A stretch of 64,000 nt of DNA from Endozoicomonas elysicola (GTDB lineage Bacteria > Pseudomonadota > Gammaproteobacteria > Pseudomonadales > Endozoicomonadaceae). The notes under the pieces are model-generated. The model saw nothing but the letters and a program-made list of their open reading frames with translations. It was not told where the DNA came from and ran no database searches. A program made the translations under genes and the position numbers. The stretch is taken from the NCBI RefSeq assembly GCF_000710775.1, contig NZ_JOJP01000001.1:4229810-4293809 (forward strand), in the 5' to 3' direction. Positions 45,213-54,292 of the stretch are shown here, one piece after another. Position 1 is the first letter of the stretch, and each line of letters starts with the position of its first letter.

Positions 45213-46640
45213 TTAATTTCGACTAACCTTAATCACTCCGCCAGTAGTACCCTGCCAATAGGTTTGCCTAAAGCCTGCATTACCTGCCAGCTGCAATGTA
45301 TTAAATATACGTCCACTGCCCATTAACTGAGCATCAAGTGTTTCCCCAGTATGGAAATCAATAGCCATAAAGGAGTAATCATCACCCTGTCGATCTACGG
45401 TATAAATCAACTGATCAGAAACAGAGAGTTTAGGTACAGCAGAAGAATGGACAGGGTTTTCCCAGACAATGCTGCAAACAGATGGATCACTCTCCTTAAC
45501 ACCCTTGCCCGGTTTATAGCCTTCACTGACATCAACGCGGAACATTCCACCCACCATGGGTGCTGAAGAAGGCACTGAAGGTGGCAAAGTGTCATCAATA
45601 GGGTACGGATAACCATACGTTGAAGAGACAATAGCAGTACGCCCCAGACCAATCGGTGAATTCTCACTGGCAAAGACACCTTCAGCAACGGGCAGGTTAA
45701 CCTCACAAACCAGGGGATCACGCTTTCCTTTGACTTCGGTATCAAAGATCAACAGCTGCTCACCATCATCAGCATTGTCCGCAATCGTCAGGAACTCTGT
45801 ACCAGATACCGGACCAAAAAAGGTGGGGCTGGATCCTGTTCCATGGGAAAGTTTTCCAGGCTTTCGATGAGAGCCAGCTTCATATTCCTCACGCCATACT
45901 ACTTCAATCTCATCATCGTCATATTCAAGCAGGTACAACGCCCGGTCGGTTGCGATAGCCGCTTTACCATCACCAGAGTTGGCAAAAGAGTTGTGTACGG
46001 TTTCACCCTTGCCTAAACGCAAGTTAACCGTCTCTTTTTCTTCAGGATCATAGCGTCCCACCATCGCCTGATCGGTCACAAACCATACACCACCCTCAGC
46101 ATCAGGGTTCAGCGCATTAATGTACTCCTCTTTTGGCACCGCTCTGGATAAGTTAACCCGTTTCTTCTTTTTCAGGCTCCACTGACCATCCTTCTGTTTT
46201 GCTTCAACCCATAACAGAGCATCAGCACCATCAGCAATCACCACCCGATCACTGTAATCCAGGTAAGCATAGATCCCCCCCATGGTAGAACCCAACTCAA
46301 CACGCATCTGAGCCATAACCGCACTGGTATTCTGATCCAGCAGATAAATCATGGGTGACTGATCACCAAAGTCACTGCATACCACCAGCGGATTGCCATC
46401 TCTGCGCACCAGCACCGTAGAACAAACACCATTAAGAAAAGCAAATTCCGTTTTAAAACCTTCTGCACCCGGCCCGGAAAGATAGGTTGTATCCGAAGCT
46501 GCGGAGTCACTGTGCATCGCAGCAGCACCATCAAGTCCCATTGACAGATTGACGGGTGGGCGAGGCCCCATTAAACCCGCCTGAGCTGCCGTAATCGACG
46601 ACAACGCCAATGCGAGAACAGTGGTAGGGATCAATTTCAT
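45213..46640 (-). CDS. Secreted protein of unknown function, beta-propeller-like
   Basis: No family named with confidence. The ATG at 46640 follows an AAGGAG site and starts a clean signal peptide (MKLIPTTVLALALSSITAAQA, cleavage after AQA), so the mature protein of about 450 residues is periplasmic or exported. The sequence has repeated short beta-rich units with acidic turns (ADGADALLWVEAKQKDG, NSGDGKAAIATDRALYLLEYDDDE, in part), suggestive of a PQQ- or YncE-like propeller. Cysteines are few (about five). It is convergent with the SPSB-like gene, 25 bp apart, but its base composition resembles the core genome. Confidence 0.6.
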   Translation of the reverse strand: MKLIPTTVLALALSSITAAQAGLMGPRPPVNLSMGLDGAAAMHSDSAASDTTYLSGPGAEGFKTEFAFLNGVCSTVLVRRDGNPLVVCSDFGDQSPMIYLLDQNTSAVMAQMRVELGSTMGGIYAYLDYSDRVVIADGADALLWVEAKQKDGQWSLKKKKRVNLSRAVPKEEYINALNPDAEGGVWFVTDQAMVGRYDPEEKETVNLRLGKGETVHNSFANSGDGKAAIATDRALYLLEYDDDEIEVVWREEYEAGSHRKPGKLSHGTGSSPTFFGPVSGTEFLTIADNADDGEQLLIFDTEVKGKRDPLVCEVNLPVAEGVFASENSPIGLGRTAIVSSTYGYPYPIDDTLPPSVPSSAPMVGGMFRVDVSEGYKPGKGVKESDPSVCSIVWENPVHSSAVPKLSVSDQLIYTVDRQGDDYSFMAIDFHTGETLDAQLMGSGRIFNTLQLAGNAGFRQTYWQGTTGGVIKVSRN

Positions 46641-47012
46641 ATACAGCACTCCTTCAAAGCAGACTTCTGCTGTAATCACTCACTGGCCAGCCATTCATGT
46701 TTGGATTTATGCTTATTAATACAAAAAAAGACTGCATTGATCCCTGACAGTAATAAGGGCTCAGTGGTGATAGTATAATGATCAATCCATCAAAACCGGT
46801 GACGGCTCACCTGGAAAAACAAAAACCTCCAGAATGTTGAATACCCACCGACATCATTTTGATGCATTGTCTGACCGCCCTTGCAGCGCAAGGTTGAGAG
46901 GCAGTCTACAAAAGCAATAGTGAACTGGAAACAGGCTAAAGAAGAAGACAGCCCCAACGGTTCACAAATGTGACGGACAACTCAATTCATAGACTTTTCA
47001 AGGTTTAAGACC
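46641..47012. other. Intergenic region between divergent secreted-protein and DyP genes
   Basis: About 370 bp without a gene. It should contain promoters for both flanking genes. No specific operator or terminator was recognised. Confidence 0.3.
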
Positions 47013-47939
47013 ATGCCAACGCCTCAGTCCGGCATCACTCCGGATGCCAATAGCGACGCTCAATTTCTGGTACTAACGATCAAAGAAAACAGCGACAGCA
47101 GCCTGTCGCAGATCCGTCAGACACTGTCCGCTATTCCGAAACTGACTCAAACATTAGTTGACCAGTATCCCGACGCACGGCTCAGCTCAACCATCAGTAT
47201 TGGCAGCAATGCCTGGGATCAACTCTACCCAGACAGCAAGCCACTAGCGTTACGTCCGTTCATAGCAGTAAAAGACGGTGACCGCGAAGCTCCGTCAACA
47301 GCAGGCGATTTACTGTTACACACCCGATCAAACCGTAAGGATGTTAATTACATCCTGATGAGCCAAGTGCTTCGTCAACTTGGAAATATTGTGCAGGTTC
47401 AGGAAGATGTCAGTGGTTTCCGGTATCTGGACAGTCGCGACCTCACCGGATTTGTCGATGGCACTGAAAACCCGGAAGGCGATAACCGGGCGACGGTTGC
47501 CCTTGTGGGAGAAGAGGACAGCGCATTTGCCGGCGGCAGCTATATCCATACTCAACGCTATGTTCACCACTTAAAAGAGTGGGAACAGTGCCCGTTGAAA
47601 GATCAGGAAACCATTATTGGCCGTACCAAAGCGGACAACATTGAGTTCAGTTCTGAAGAGAAAGCACCCGTTGCCCATATCAAACGGGTTAACCTGAAAG
47701 ACGAACATGGCAAGAGCATGGAGATCCTCCGCCACAGCATGCCCTATGGCGATTCAAAGGAATCTGGCCTGTTTTTTATTGCTTACGGAAGAACACCAAA
47801 GCATTTTAATCTGATGCTGAAAGCAATGGTTAAGGCTGACAGTGAAGGCCACTATGATCACCTGATGAATTTTTCCACTCCGGTGACTGGCTGTGCATTT
47901 TTCGCCCCTTCCATTGAGTTCCTGAAAGAAACTCAATAA
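47013..47939 (+). CDS. DyP-type heme peroxidase (YfeX-like)
   Basis: Heme peroxidase of the dye-decolourising family, cytoplasmic type without signal peptide. The 308-residue product has the distal GFVDGTENP motif with Asp149, the proximal His222 in HIKRVN and the distal Arg240 in RHSMPYG; these line up with E. coli YfeX. Physiological substrates of such enzymes are uncertain (porphyrinogens, H2O2-driven oxidations). It is monocistronic with a strong terminator. Confidence 0.93.
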   Translation: MPTPQSGITPDANSDAQFLVLTIKENSDSSLSQIRQTLSAIPKLTQTLVDQYPDARLSSTISIGSNAWDQLYPDSKPLALRPFIAVKDGDREAPSTAGDLLLHTRSNRKDVNYILMSQVLRQLGNIVQVQEDVSGFRYLDSRDLTGFVDGTENPEGDNRATVALVGEEDSAFAGGSYIHTQRYVHHLKEWEQCPLKDQETIIGRTKADNIEFSSEEKAPVAHIKRVNLKDEHGKSMEILRHSMPYGDSKESGLFFIAYGRTPKHFNLMLKAMVKADSEGHYDHLMNFSTPVTGCAFFAPSIEFLKETQ

Positions 47940-47947
47940 TTCATACA

Positions 47948-47976
47948 GCACCTCTGTTTAAATGAGGTGCTTTTTT
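47948..47976 (+). terminator. Terminator after the DyP peroxidase gene
   Basis: GCACCTC and GAGGTGC form a 7-bp stem around nine bases, followed by six T; it starts nine bases behind the stop codon. Confidence 0.88.
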
Positions 47977-48004
47977 CTATCTTCCCGGTTGTAAGCTGGC
48001 AATA

Positions 48005-49015
48005 TCAACCATCCACCGCCCTGTCTAATTCATCCATAAATACCTGAACCCGATCTTCTGGTAAATAGCTGGCTCGAAATCCATTTTTTACCAGTGCTAG
48101 AACGTCAGTTTTATCAAGATCAAAAGCATCTATCAGCGCATGGTAATTATCATTCAGAAAGCCTCCGAAATACGCAGGATCATCAGAGTTCACAGTAACC
48201 AGCACATCTTTTTTCAATAAATCAATAATGTTGTGATCTTCGATTTTATCGAAAACACGAAGGCGAACATTGGAAAGAGGACAAACCGTTAAAGGAATCT
48301 GATGATTTTTCAAATGATCTACCAGCAGAGGATCGTCAGTACAGCGGACTCCATGATCGATACGTTTTACCTGCATAGCCTCCAAACTACCCCAGATAAG
48401 ATCAGCCGAGCCTTCCTCTCCAGAATGAGTCTGAAGGTTATAACCTCTGCTTTTACCAAGCTCATAAAGCCGTTGAAACTTATTCGGCGGATTACCTATC
48501 TCCGTGCTTGCCATTCCCAGTGCTACAAAGTCATCCGAATAGTCATCCGCCATGTTCAAAACAGCAATACATTCATCTTCCGTCGTATGCTTAAGCAAAC
48601 TGAGAATCAATAAAATACTAATCCCCCATTGTGACTTGGCGTCCGCAATGGCTCTTTTAAAGCCTGACATGAACACATCAAAACCGATGCCATTAGCCAG
48701 ATAAGTCTGGGGCTCCACCATTATCTCCGCATGGACAATATTGTCTTCCCGACATTTAAGCAGGTAATCCATCATCAAATGATAGAAGTCATCCTCTTCC
48801 CGAAGGACAGAAGCACCCAGGTAGTAAAGATCCAGAAAACTCTGCAAATCCTTGAACTGGTATGCATCCTCAACCTCTTCAACGGTGCTATAGGGCAGAT
48901 CAATGCCATTTTTTTTCGCCAGCTGCAACATACGTTCTGCTTGCAGGCTACCATCAATATGCATGTGCAACTCAGCTTTTGGCAGCACAGATAACCACTC
49001 TGAAGTCATCATCAT
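48005..49015 (-). CDS. Adenine deaminase (adenosine deaminase superfamily)
   Basis: Zinc-dependent amidohydrolase of purine salvage. The 336-residue product has the metal-binding HMHIDGSL (His17, His19), the catalytic HSGEEGSADLIWGSL, RIDHGVR and VNSDDPAYFGG. The pieces LQSFLDLYYLGASVL, CPLSNVRLRV and DPAYFGG are those of the Aah1/type-2 adenine deaminases rather than adenosine deaminase; the usual FDPQTHTxRG reads VEPQTYLANG here. The adenine/adenosine choice is therefore likely but not proven. A decayed second copy lies directly upstream. Confidence 0.85.
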   Translation of the reverse strand: MMMTSEWLSVLPKAELHMHIDGSLQAERMLQLAKKNGIDLPYSTVEEVEDAYQFKDLQSFLDLYYLGASVLREEDDFYHLMMDYLLKCREDNIVHAEIMVEPQTYLANGIGFDVFMSGFKRAIADAKSQWGISILLILSLLKHTTEDECIAVLNMADDYSDDFVALGMASTEIGNPPNKFQRLYELGKSRGYNLQTHSGEEGSADLIWGSLEAMQVKRIDHGVRCTDDPLLVDHLKNHQIPLTVCPLSNVRLRVFDKIEDHNIIDLLKKDVLVTVNSDDPAYFGGFLNDNYHALIDAFDLDKTDVLALVKNGFRASYLPEDRVQVFMDELDRAVDG

Positions 49016-49120
49016 AATCAGCCCCGCACCATTGAATCTCTTATCAGCTCTGGATTACCAGAACCCTCTTTTCCATCATTTCGAGGATTATTGAGAAAGT
49101 CAAATGACTAACTAAGAGGG

Positions 49121-49521
49121 GAAAGCACATGATCAGCCCTGACTCAACACCTAGCTCTTGCCGAGCGTCACACTGAGCACGGTGAACTCCCGAAATCACA
49201 ATTTCAAAGTCCACACCCCGCGAAGTATGAGCCTGAGGATCGGAAAAACTCCAGCATAGACACTCCCTTATGAAGCTGCTTTCTGAAAATACCGATAAGT
49301 AAGATCGTAGAAGTCCAGCCCTGTCAGCAGAACCTGCATTCCAAGATAATTAAGCTGAGAGGAAAGAAGACAAGTCATTTAAGATAAGATCGAATGATGA
49401 CTTCTGGCGTATTGTGCTGCAATTTAATGCCATTCCTATTGCCCCACTCAAGGCAATGCTCAGGCTCCAGAGTACCTTCAATATGGATATGCAATTCCGC
49501 TTTTGGCAATCCTTTAATAAA
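49121..49521 (-). pseudogene. Decayed second adenine deaminase gene
   Basis: On the minus strand from 49521, FIKGLPKAELHIHIEGTLEP and GNRNGIKLQHNTPE align with the start of adenine deaminase, then a stop occurs at 49375. Further matching pieces continue in shifted frames: LGMQVLL..LDFYDLTYRYFQKAAS followed by a stop, then DPQAHTSRGVDFEIVISGVHRA and LGVESGLIMC around 49121-49241. It has no usable start, several frame changes and no C-terminal half. The pieces are closer to the family consensus (DPQAHTSRG) than the intact downstream gene, so it is a separate paralogue in decay, not a simple duplicate. Confidence 0.85.
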
Positions 49522-49655
49522 TTAACGCAAACCAATACACCTCATCAAAGAAAGCCCATTAAAAACTTCACTTTCGTTACATTAAACACCCATTTATTCA
49601 GCGAACCACCAACATAGCTTAGAGGTGCCTGGAGAGTGATTACTAAAGAACCGGA

Positions 49656-50291
49656 TCAACTATCAGCAAATTGTTTGATACGCTCAACAGCAAGATTCAA
49701 GTGACCATCCTGAGTATGGCCGGAAGAAACTCTGGGTTTTAAATCATGATTACCATCAGGCAACCAGCTTACCTTGACTTTAGGTGATAGAAGATAAGAG
49801 CTGACAATTTCAAGGCTACCCATCGCATCACGCTCCCCCTGAAGAATCAGCACTGGTGTTTCTATATGCTCGAGATGCTCAATGCGGGGCTTGTCGACTT
49901 TTCCTGAAGCGTAAAAAGGATACCCAAGACAAATAATCCCTTTTACAGGCAAGAACCCTGTGCCTGATTGCTCAGCCGCCAGCAGGGTCGCCATTCGCCC
50001 TCCCATGGACTTACCACCAATAAAAACTGGCTTTTTCACTTCCTCATACACTCGCTCGATTGCCTGATTCCAGGAGACCAGCAGCTTCGGCTGTCGATCA
50101 GGCGGACGCTTTGACCCCGCTTCACGCCGTTGCTGCATATAATCAAACTCAAACCGTACGACAGTAATACCTGATTGACAGAGCAGTTCTGCCATACGCT
50201 CCATAAACATACTGTCCATGCCTGCACCCGCTCCATGAGCAAGAATCAGAACCTCTGAATCATCACCAGCTTTATTCCATTTTAGTTTCAA
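49656..50291 (-). CDS. Alpha/beta hydrolase of the KANL3/TEX30 type
   Basis: Small serine hydrolase (211 residues) without signal peptide. The oxyanion segment LAHGAGAGMDS lies near residue 18, the nucleophile Ser in FIGGKSMGGRMA near 94, the acid in LILQGERDAMG near 150, and the His in PDGNHDLKP near 178. This order and the GAGAGMDS motif fit the bacterial KANL3/TEX30-like family, often annotated as dienelactone hydrolase-like. The substrate is unknown. Confidence 0.85.
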   Translation of the reverse strand: MKLKWNKAGDDSEVLILAHGAGAGMDSMFMERMAELLCQSGITVVRFEFDYMQQRREAGSKRPPDRQPKLLVSWNQAIERVYEEVKKPVFIGGKSMGGRMATLLAAEQSGTGFLPVKGIICLGYPFYASGKVDKPRIEHLEHIETPVLILQGERDAMGSLEIVSSYLLSPKVKVSWLPDGNHDLKPRVSSGHTQDGHLNLAVERIKQFADS

Positions 50292-50886
50292 AGGTCACCT
50301 CAGTAAAAACGTGAATTTTTATTTCAAAAAAGTCTGATAAGACTGCACCATTATGGTTCAGCCAGATGCCTTTATACATGCAGCCTCCAACGACATCGGC
50401 CTTCACAAGATCAAACAGAACGTACCAGTAAAGACCGAAAAAGCATTAGCGAGCATCCTTATATTTCTGTATGATTGCCGCGGGATTAGCGGATCATTTC
50501 GTATATGTTCCCGATAACCAGATGAGGATATAAGAAGTCAGGACTATTGGTACACCAAAGCCTGTTTAGTAGGTTAATAAGGGGAAAAGCAGGAACTGGT
50601 GCTTTTAATTTTCCAATGGGGTTGTGCATTCAATGCTCTGGCAGTAAAGCCAGAGAGATAACTCAACAAGCACCATCATACGGGAAAAACGATAAAAAAC
50701 AGCACATACATTCTGCTTTTTCAAACTGTTTACAAGGACGCAGTCAGCAGTTTTAGGGAACTATTCCCAACGTTGCTGAAATCAAGAACTGATTATTTTT
50801 TAACCACAAAACGGCCAACTCTATAGTCACTGTTTTTTACAAGCACGTTTAAAACAGAAGCAACTGGCTCATTTTTTGACCGGACA
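50292..50886. other. Intergenic region upstream of the cbb3 cluster
   Basis: About 600 bp between the hydrolase gene start and the ccoN promoter. An open frame at 50547-50756 was considered and not accepted. No RNA gene or repeat recognised. Confidence 0.35.
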
Positions 50887-50900
50887 TTGATCCGTATCAA
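50887..50900 (+). promoter_or_regulatory. FNR/ANR box of the ccoN promoter
   Basis: TTGAT-CCGT-ATCAA is a perfect match to the FNR/ANR consensus and lies 72 bp before the ccoN start codon. A -41.5 position would put transcription near 50935. The regulator encoded at 62831 is the obvious candidate to bind it. Confidence 0.88.
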
Positions 50901-50971
50901 TACAATCCCATTTCGGTTTACCCACAATAACCATCAAATCTCATAAGTATAACCCGAAGGTAACATGGAGC

Positions 50972-52435
50972 ATGAGCACTGCAACGTTACAGCCGACCTA
51001 TAACTACAAAGTAGTTCGGCAGTTTGCCATCATGGCCGTGGTCTGGGGAGTTGTTGGTATGGCGGTAGGCCTGCTGATTGCATCTCAGATGGTCTTTCCC
51101 GAACTCAACCTGGGCTTACCCTGGACCAGCTTTGGACGTTTGAGGCCACTGCATACCAATGCGGTGATTTTTGCGTTTGGTGGCTGTGTTCTGTTTGCTA
51201 CGTCCTATTACATCGTTCAAAGAACCTGTCAGACGACACTAGCTATGCCAGGGCTTGCCGCCTTCACCTTCTGGGGATGGCAGCTGGTGATTGTCGCTGC
51301 TGCCATTACCCTTCCCCTGGGAATGACGTCCTCTAAAGAATACGCTGAGCTTGAATGGCCTATTGATATCCTGATCGCTGTGGTCTGGGTCAGCTACGCT
51401 CTGGTATTTTTTGGCACCATCATGAAGCGCAAGAGCAAGCACATATATGTAGCCAACTGGTTCTTCGGCGCCTTCATTATTACGGTTGCCGTGCTCCACA
51501 TTGTAAACAGTGCTGCACTTCCAGTAAGCCTGACCAAGTCATACTCAGCGTACGCTGGAGCCATGGACGCTATGATCCAATGGTGGTATGGACACAACGC
51601 TGTAGGATTCTTCCTGACTGCCGGCTTCCTGGGCATGATGTATTACTTCGTTCCAAAACAGGCTGAACGTCCGGTTTATTCATACCGGCTGTCTATCGTG
51701 CACTTCTGGGCACTGGTTGCCATCTACATCTGGGCCGGCCCACATCACCTGCACTACACCGCTTTGCCTGACTGGGCCCAGAGCCTTGGTATGGTCATGT
51801 CCCTGGTACTTCTGGCACCTTCCTGGGGTGGTATGATCAACGGCATCATGACGCTTTCCGGCGCCTGGCACAAACTGCGGACAGACCCGATTCTGAGATT
51901 CCTGGTGGTATCGCTCTCCTTCTATGGCATGTCCACCTTTGAAGGCCCCATGATGGCCATCAAGACAGTTAACGCTCTGTCTCACTACACCGACTGGACC
52001 ATTGGCCACGTTCACTCCGGCGCACTCGGCTGGGTTGCCATGGTTTCCTTTGGCTCGCTCTACCACCTGATCCCAAAACTGTATGGTAAAGAGCAGATGT
52101 TCAGTGTCAGCCTGATCAATGCACACTTCTGGCTCGCGACCATTGGCACGGTTCTTTACATTGTCGCCATGTGGGTGAACGGCATTACTCAAGGCCTGAT
52201 GTGGCGTGCAGTCAATGAAGACGGAACACTGACTTACAGCTTTATTGAGTCCGTAGAAGCCAGTGGATTCGGCTACATTGTTCGCGCTATCGGCGGAGGG
52301 TTCTTTGTACTCGGCATGCTGGTGATGGCGTACAACGTTTACCGCACAGCCAGCGAATCGGAGGACCAGTCTCAGGATAAGAAGGACCTCGACCAGACAG
52401 CTCTCGACACAGCTCAGTCGGTTGCAGGGAGATAA
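50972..52435 (+). CDS. ccoN: Cytochrome c oxidase cbb3 subunit I
   Basis: Catalytic subunit of the high-affinity cbb3 terminal oxidase in the inner membrane; carries heme b and the heme b3-CuB centre. The 487-residue product has about 12 membrane segments and the heme/copper His ligands in [42 protein letters not shown] and [10 protein letters not shown]. It heads ccoNOQP, six bases before ccoO, under a perfect FNR/ANR box. Confidence 0.97.
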   Translation: MSTATLQPTYNYKVVRQFAIMAVVWGVVGMAVGLLIASQMVFPELNLGLPWTSFGRLRPLHTNAVIFAFGGCVLFATSYYIVQRTCQTTLAMPGLAAFTFWGWQLVIVAAAITLPLGMTSSKEYAELEWPIDILIAVVWVSYALVFFGTIMKRKSKHIYVANWFFGAFIITVAVLHIVNSAALPVSLTKSYSAYAGAMDAMIQWWYGHNAVGFFLTAGFLGMMYYFVPKQAERPVYSYRLSIVHFWALVAIYIWAGPHHLHYTALPDWAQSLGMVMSLVLLAPSWGGMINGIMTLSGAWHKLRTDPILRFLVVSLSFYGMSTFEGPMMAIKTVNALSHYTDWTIGHVHSGALGWVAMVSFGSLYHLIPKLYGKEQMFSVSLINAHFWLATIGTVLYIVAMWVNGITQGLMWRAVNEDGTLTYSFIESVEASGFGYIVRAIGGGFFVLGMLVMAYNVYRTASESEDQSQDKKDLDQTALDTAQSVAGR

Positions 52436-52440
52436 TAACA

Positions 52441-53055
52441 ATGGCTATCAAACACGACATTATTGAAAAAAACATTGGTCTGATGGTGATTCTGGTGGTG
52501 GGAGCCATCAGTTTTGGATCCCTGGTTGAGATTGTTCCTCTCTTTTTTCAGAAAGAGACCACTCAGCCAGTGGAAGGTCTGAAGCCTTACACGGCAATGC
52601 AACTTGAAGGCCGCGACATTTACATACGGGAAGGCTGCGCAGGCTGCCACTCCCAGATGATCCGTCCACTGCGTGCGGAAGTTGAGCGCTATGGCCACTA
52701 CTCTGTTGCCGGTGAATCAGTTTACGACTACCCGTTCCTCTGGGGTTCCAAACGCACAGGCCCTGACCTTGCCCGTGTTGGTGGTCGTTACTCTGACGAC
52801 TGGCATCGTGCACACCTGATCAACCCTCGGGATCTGGTACCTCAATCCATTATGCCGGCCTATCCATTCCTGGCGGAAAATACACTGGACGGCAAACTGA
52901 CAGCCCGCAAGATGGAAACATTGCGCACCCTGGGTGTTCCCTACACCAATGAAGATATTGCCGGTGCAAAAGATGCTGTGAAAGGGCAAACCGAGCTGGA
53001 TGCTCTGGTGGCTTACCTCCAGGGATTAGGCACTGTAATTACGAGTAAACGCTGA
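52441..53055 (+). CDS. ccoO: Cytochrome c oxidase cbb3 subunit II
   Basis: Membrane-anchored monoheme cytochrome c of the cbb3 oxidase. The 204-residue product has an N-terminal membrane anchor (about residues 12-33), the [16 protein letters not shown]-like heme motif (Cys66-x2-Cys69-His70) preceded by GRDIYIREG, and the [21 protein letters not shown] segment conserved in CcoO (in part). It follows ccoN directly and shares one base with ccoQ. Confidence 0.97.
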   Translation: MAIKHDIIEKNIGLMVILVVGAISFGSLVEIVPLFFQKETTQPVEGLKPYTAMQLEGRDIYIREGCAGCHSQMIRPLRAEVERYGHYSVAGESVYDYPFLWGSKRTGPDLARVGGRYSDDWHRAHLINPRDLVPQSIMPAYPFLAENTLDGKLTARKMETLRTLGVPYTNEDIAGAKDAVKGQTELDALVAYLQGLGTVITSKR

Positions 53056-53273
53056 TGGATATCAATACGATTCGAGGACTGGCGACAGTGGTCGCCCTGA
53101 TCGCATTTCTGTCGGTGGTTTTCTGGGCATACAGTAGCAGACGAAAAGGTGACTTTGATGAAGCCGCCTCTCTGCCATTTGTTGATGACCCGGAAGCAGG
53201 TACTCTTGATTCAGATGCAACAAACAGCCACCGGGAAGCCCATAAGAACTCCCAGAAAAGAGGAGTAGCATAA
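53055..53273 (+). CDS. ccoQ: cbb3 oxidase subunit CcoQ
   Basis: Small accessory subunit that stabilises the cbb3 complex. The 72-residue product has one N-terminal membrane segment (about residues 7-27), the SSRRKGDFDEAASLPFVDD segment typical of CcoQ and a polar tail. Its start overlaps the ccoO stop. Confidence 0.93.
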   Translation: MDINTIRGLATVVALIAFLSVVFWAYSSRRKGDFDEAASLPFVDDPEAGTLDSDATNSHREAHKNSQKRGVA

Positions 53274-53275
53274 CG

Positions 53276-54172
53276 ATGAGTAATTTCTGGCACTGGTGGA
53301 TCGTCCTACTGACCACCGCTTGCCTTGTACTGGTCACCTGGGTTCTGTTTTCAACTCGCAAGGCTCAGCGCAAGGAAATGACCGAAGAGACCACCGGCCA
53401 TGCCTACGATGGTATTGAAGAGTACGATAACCCTCTTCCTCACTGGTGGTTCATTATGTTTATAGCCACCCTGGTATTTACCGTAGGCTACCTGATTCTT
53501 TATCCCGGCATGGGTAAGTGGGAAGGCGTGCTTGGCTGGACTCAGGTTGGTGAACTGGAGCGTGATCAACAGAAGCATGAGCGCAAGTATGCACCTGAGT
53601 TCGCCCGCTATGCCGCCACTCCGATTGAAGAGCTGATTAAAAATCCAAAGGCTCTGAAGATGGGGGAACGGGTATTTATCAACAACTGTGCACTCTGTCA
53701 TGGTATGGATGCTGGCGGTAATTTTGGCTTCCCGAACCTTGCTGATAATGACTGGCTTTACGGCGGCACACCTGATGCGATCAAAGCAACCATTGCCCAC
53801 GGCCGCCAGGGTCAGATGCCTGCCTGGGGCGCTGTTATCGGCGACAAAGGTGTAAAACAAGTTGCCAGCTATGTTCGCGAACTGTCCAGTATTGATACTG
53901 GAGCCAGTGAAGCCGACCTGGTTACAGGTAAGAAAATCTTCAATACGACTTGTGCCGTCTGTCACAACGCGGATGGAACCGGCAACTTTGCCCTGGGTGC
54001 TCCGAATCTAACCAACAATGTATGGCTCTATGGATCAAGCCAGGCTCAGGTGGAATACACAATCCGACAAGGACGTAATGGCGTGATGCCGCCATGGGAC
54101 AACATTCTTGGTGATGAGAAAGTTCATCTGGTAACTGCTTACGTATACAGCCTGACCCATAAGGCTGAATAG
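53276..54172 (+). CDS. ccoP: Cytochrome c oxidase cbb3 subunit III
   Basis: Diheme cytochrome c subunit that receives electrons for the cbb3 oxidase. The 298-residue product has two membrane segments (about 5-25 and 55-77, the long form with N-terminal helix), then two cytochrome c domains with heme motifs Cys138-ALC-His142 and Cys226-AVC-His230 and Met-ligand segments GQMPAWG and GVMPPWD. It closes the structural ccoNOQP set. Confidence 0.97.
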   Translation: MSNFWHWWIVLLTTACLVLVTWVLFSTRKAQRKEMTEETTGHAYDGIEEYDNPLPHWWFIMFIATLVFTVGYLILYPGMGKWEGVLGWTQVGELERDQQKHERKYAPEFARYAATPIEELIKNPKALKMGERVFINNCALCHGMDAGGNFGFPNLADNDWLYGGTPDAIKATIAHGRQGQMPAWGAVIGDKGVKQVASYVRELSSIDTGASEADLVTGKKIFNTTCAVCHNADGTGNFALGAPNLTNNVWLYGSSQAQVEYTIRQGRNGVMPPWDNILGDEKVHLVTAYVYSLTHKAE

Positions 54173-54292
54173 CCTTATTTTAAGGTGCATAAAGAGGATC
54201 CTTTGTGCACCTGTATCCTTCCAGGGCTCATACAGGCCCTGCAGGGGTTCTCACTGAAAACCATAAAAACCTTACCGGTATATTTGGGCTCT

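Noticed and set aside
49350-49535. 61-codon minus-strand frame in the region before the hydrolase gene
   Set aside because: It is an out-of-frame reading of the adenine deaminase remnant described as a pseudogene.
50547-50756. 69-codon plus-strand frame before ccoN
   Set aside because: No ribosome-binding site, no homology and an atypical residue mix; more likely chance in an intergenic region.
51680-52441. 253-codon minus-strand frame inside ccoN
   Set aside because: Antisense to the highly conserved ccoN coding region; no motif of its own.
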